Made by a program: the position numbers and the translations under genes
NCBI GenBank assembly: GCA_024277955.1
Contig: JAJRUE010000323.1
Location: 1 to 6,337, forward strand
Length of the DNA: 6,337 nucleotides
Source: Alphaproteobacteria bacterium
Lineage (GTDB): Bacteria; Pseudomonadota; Alphaproteobacteria; Rhodobacterales; Rhodobacteraceae
Direction of reading: 5' to 3'
Notes under the pieces: generated by a model
What the model was told of the DNA's origin: nothing
Seen by the model: only the letters and a program-made list of their open reading frames with translations
The model's database searches: none
Shown: positions 6,122 to 6,337 of the stretch, in pieces
Position numbering within the stretch: the first letter of the stretch is position 1
Layout: each line of letters starts with the position of its first letter

Positions 6122-6337
6122 TCAGCCGCAGATCGCCTGGGCGGTTTCCAGGTAGATCTTGTAGCGTTCCCAGAACCGGGCGTAGTTGCGCCGCTCGGAC
6201 TGGCGGATGTCCTGCGCCTTGGACGGATCGCGATAGAAACTGGCCGCCAGTTTCTGGTCGCGCGGGTTCAGCGTCATGTTGGCGGCCTGCTGGATGCAGC
6301 CGCACAGGGCCGGGCTTTTGGCGTCGCGGTCGGATCG
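6122..6337 (-). CDS. C-terminal part of a small Cys-containing protein (start outside window)
   Basis: A frame open from the window edge ends at a TGA (6124-6122) and gives 71 residues. It starts RSDRDAKSPALCGCIQQAAN, continues with DQKLAASFYRDPSKAQDIRQ, and ends FWERYKIYLETAQAICG. Cysteines are at about 12, 14 and 70 of the visible part. I recall similar short proteins in Rhodobacterales databases carrying the label 'arginine transporter'. The visible sequence has no transmembrane segment, so that label is doubtful, and the function is best called unknown. The C-x-C pair plus a C-terminal Cys suggests disulfide formation, perhaps in an exported protein, but the N-terminus is not seen. It is followed 15 bases later by the FAD oxidoreductase start, probably in one operon. 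Confidence 0.75.
   Translation of the reverse strand, partial: RSDRDAKSPALCGCIQQAANMTLNPRDQKLAASFYRDPSKAQDIRQSERRNYARFWERYKIYLETAQAICG

Overview
The window is high-GC and gene-dense, with short intergenic gaps. The protein types suggest a Rhodobacteraceae-like alphaproteobacterium (Roseobacter/Paracoccus relatives). The clues are a TrkH of the 482-residue type, a copper pair made of a DUF2946-like small protein and a PCu(A)C chaperone, and a Cys-containing small protein beside a FAD oxidoreductase. This taxonomic reading comes from recall of protein style, not from a search.

Layout. Plus strand: the last 21 codons of an unidentified gene (to 67), then a GC-rich hairpin region (about 89-130). 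Next come trkH (204-1652), a four-pore-loop potassium transporter subunit, and, two bases on, a thiamine-diphosphate enzyme (1655-3352) that looks most like 2-ketoarginine (5-guanidino-2-oxopentanoate) decarboxylase within the acetolactate-synthase superfamily. A 17-codon mini-ORF bridges this gene to a secreted DUF2946-like protein (3402-3749) and then a periplasmic PCu(A)C copper chaperone (3808-4272). A perfect 10-bp inverted repeat closes that run. After a 173-bp gap holding a possible 26-codon ORF comes a low-molecular-weight protein tyrosine phosphatase (4446-4904).

Minus strand: a FAD-dependent oxidoreductase of the DAO/FOXRED1 type (4928-6106) converges on the phosphatase gene. Just upstream of it, in the same orientation, is the C-terminal part of a small Cys-containing protein (6122 to beyond the window). 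These two probably form one transcript.

Functionally this is several housekeeping or accessory units: potassium uptake, 2-oxo-acid decarboxylation, copper delivery probably to cytochrome oxidase, phosphotyrosine or small-molecule signalling, and amine or amino-acid oxidation. The ThDP decarboxylase and the FAD amine oxidase could both act in arginine or amino-acid breakdown, but the link is speculative. I see no mobile element, CRISPR array, tRNA or rRNA, and no convincing new multi-gene system. The items most worth checking are small: two candidate coupling mini-ORFs, a perfect 26-bp palindrome inside the FAD gene, and altered ligand positions in both copper proteins.
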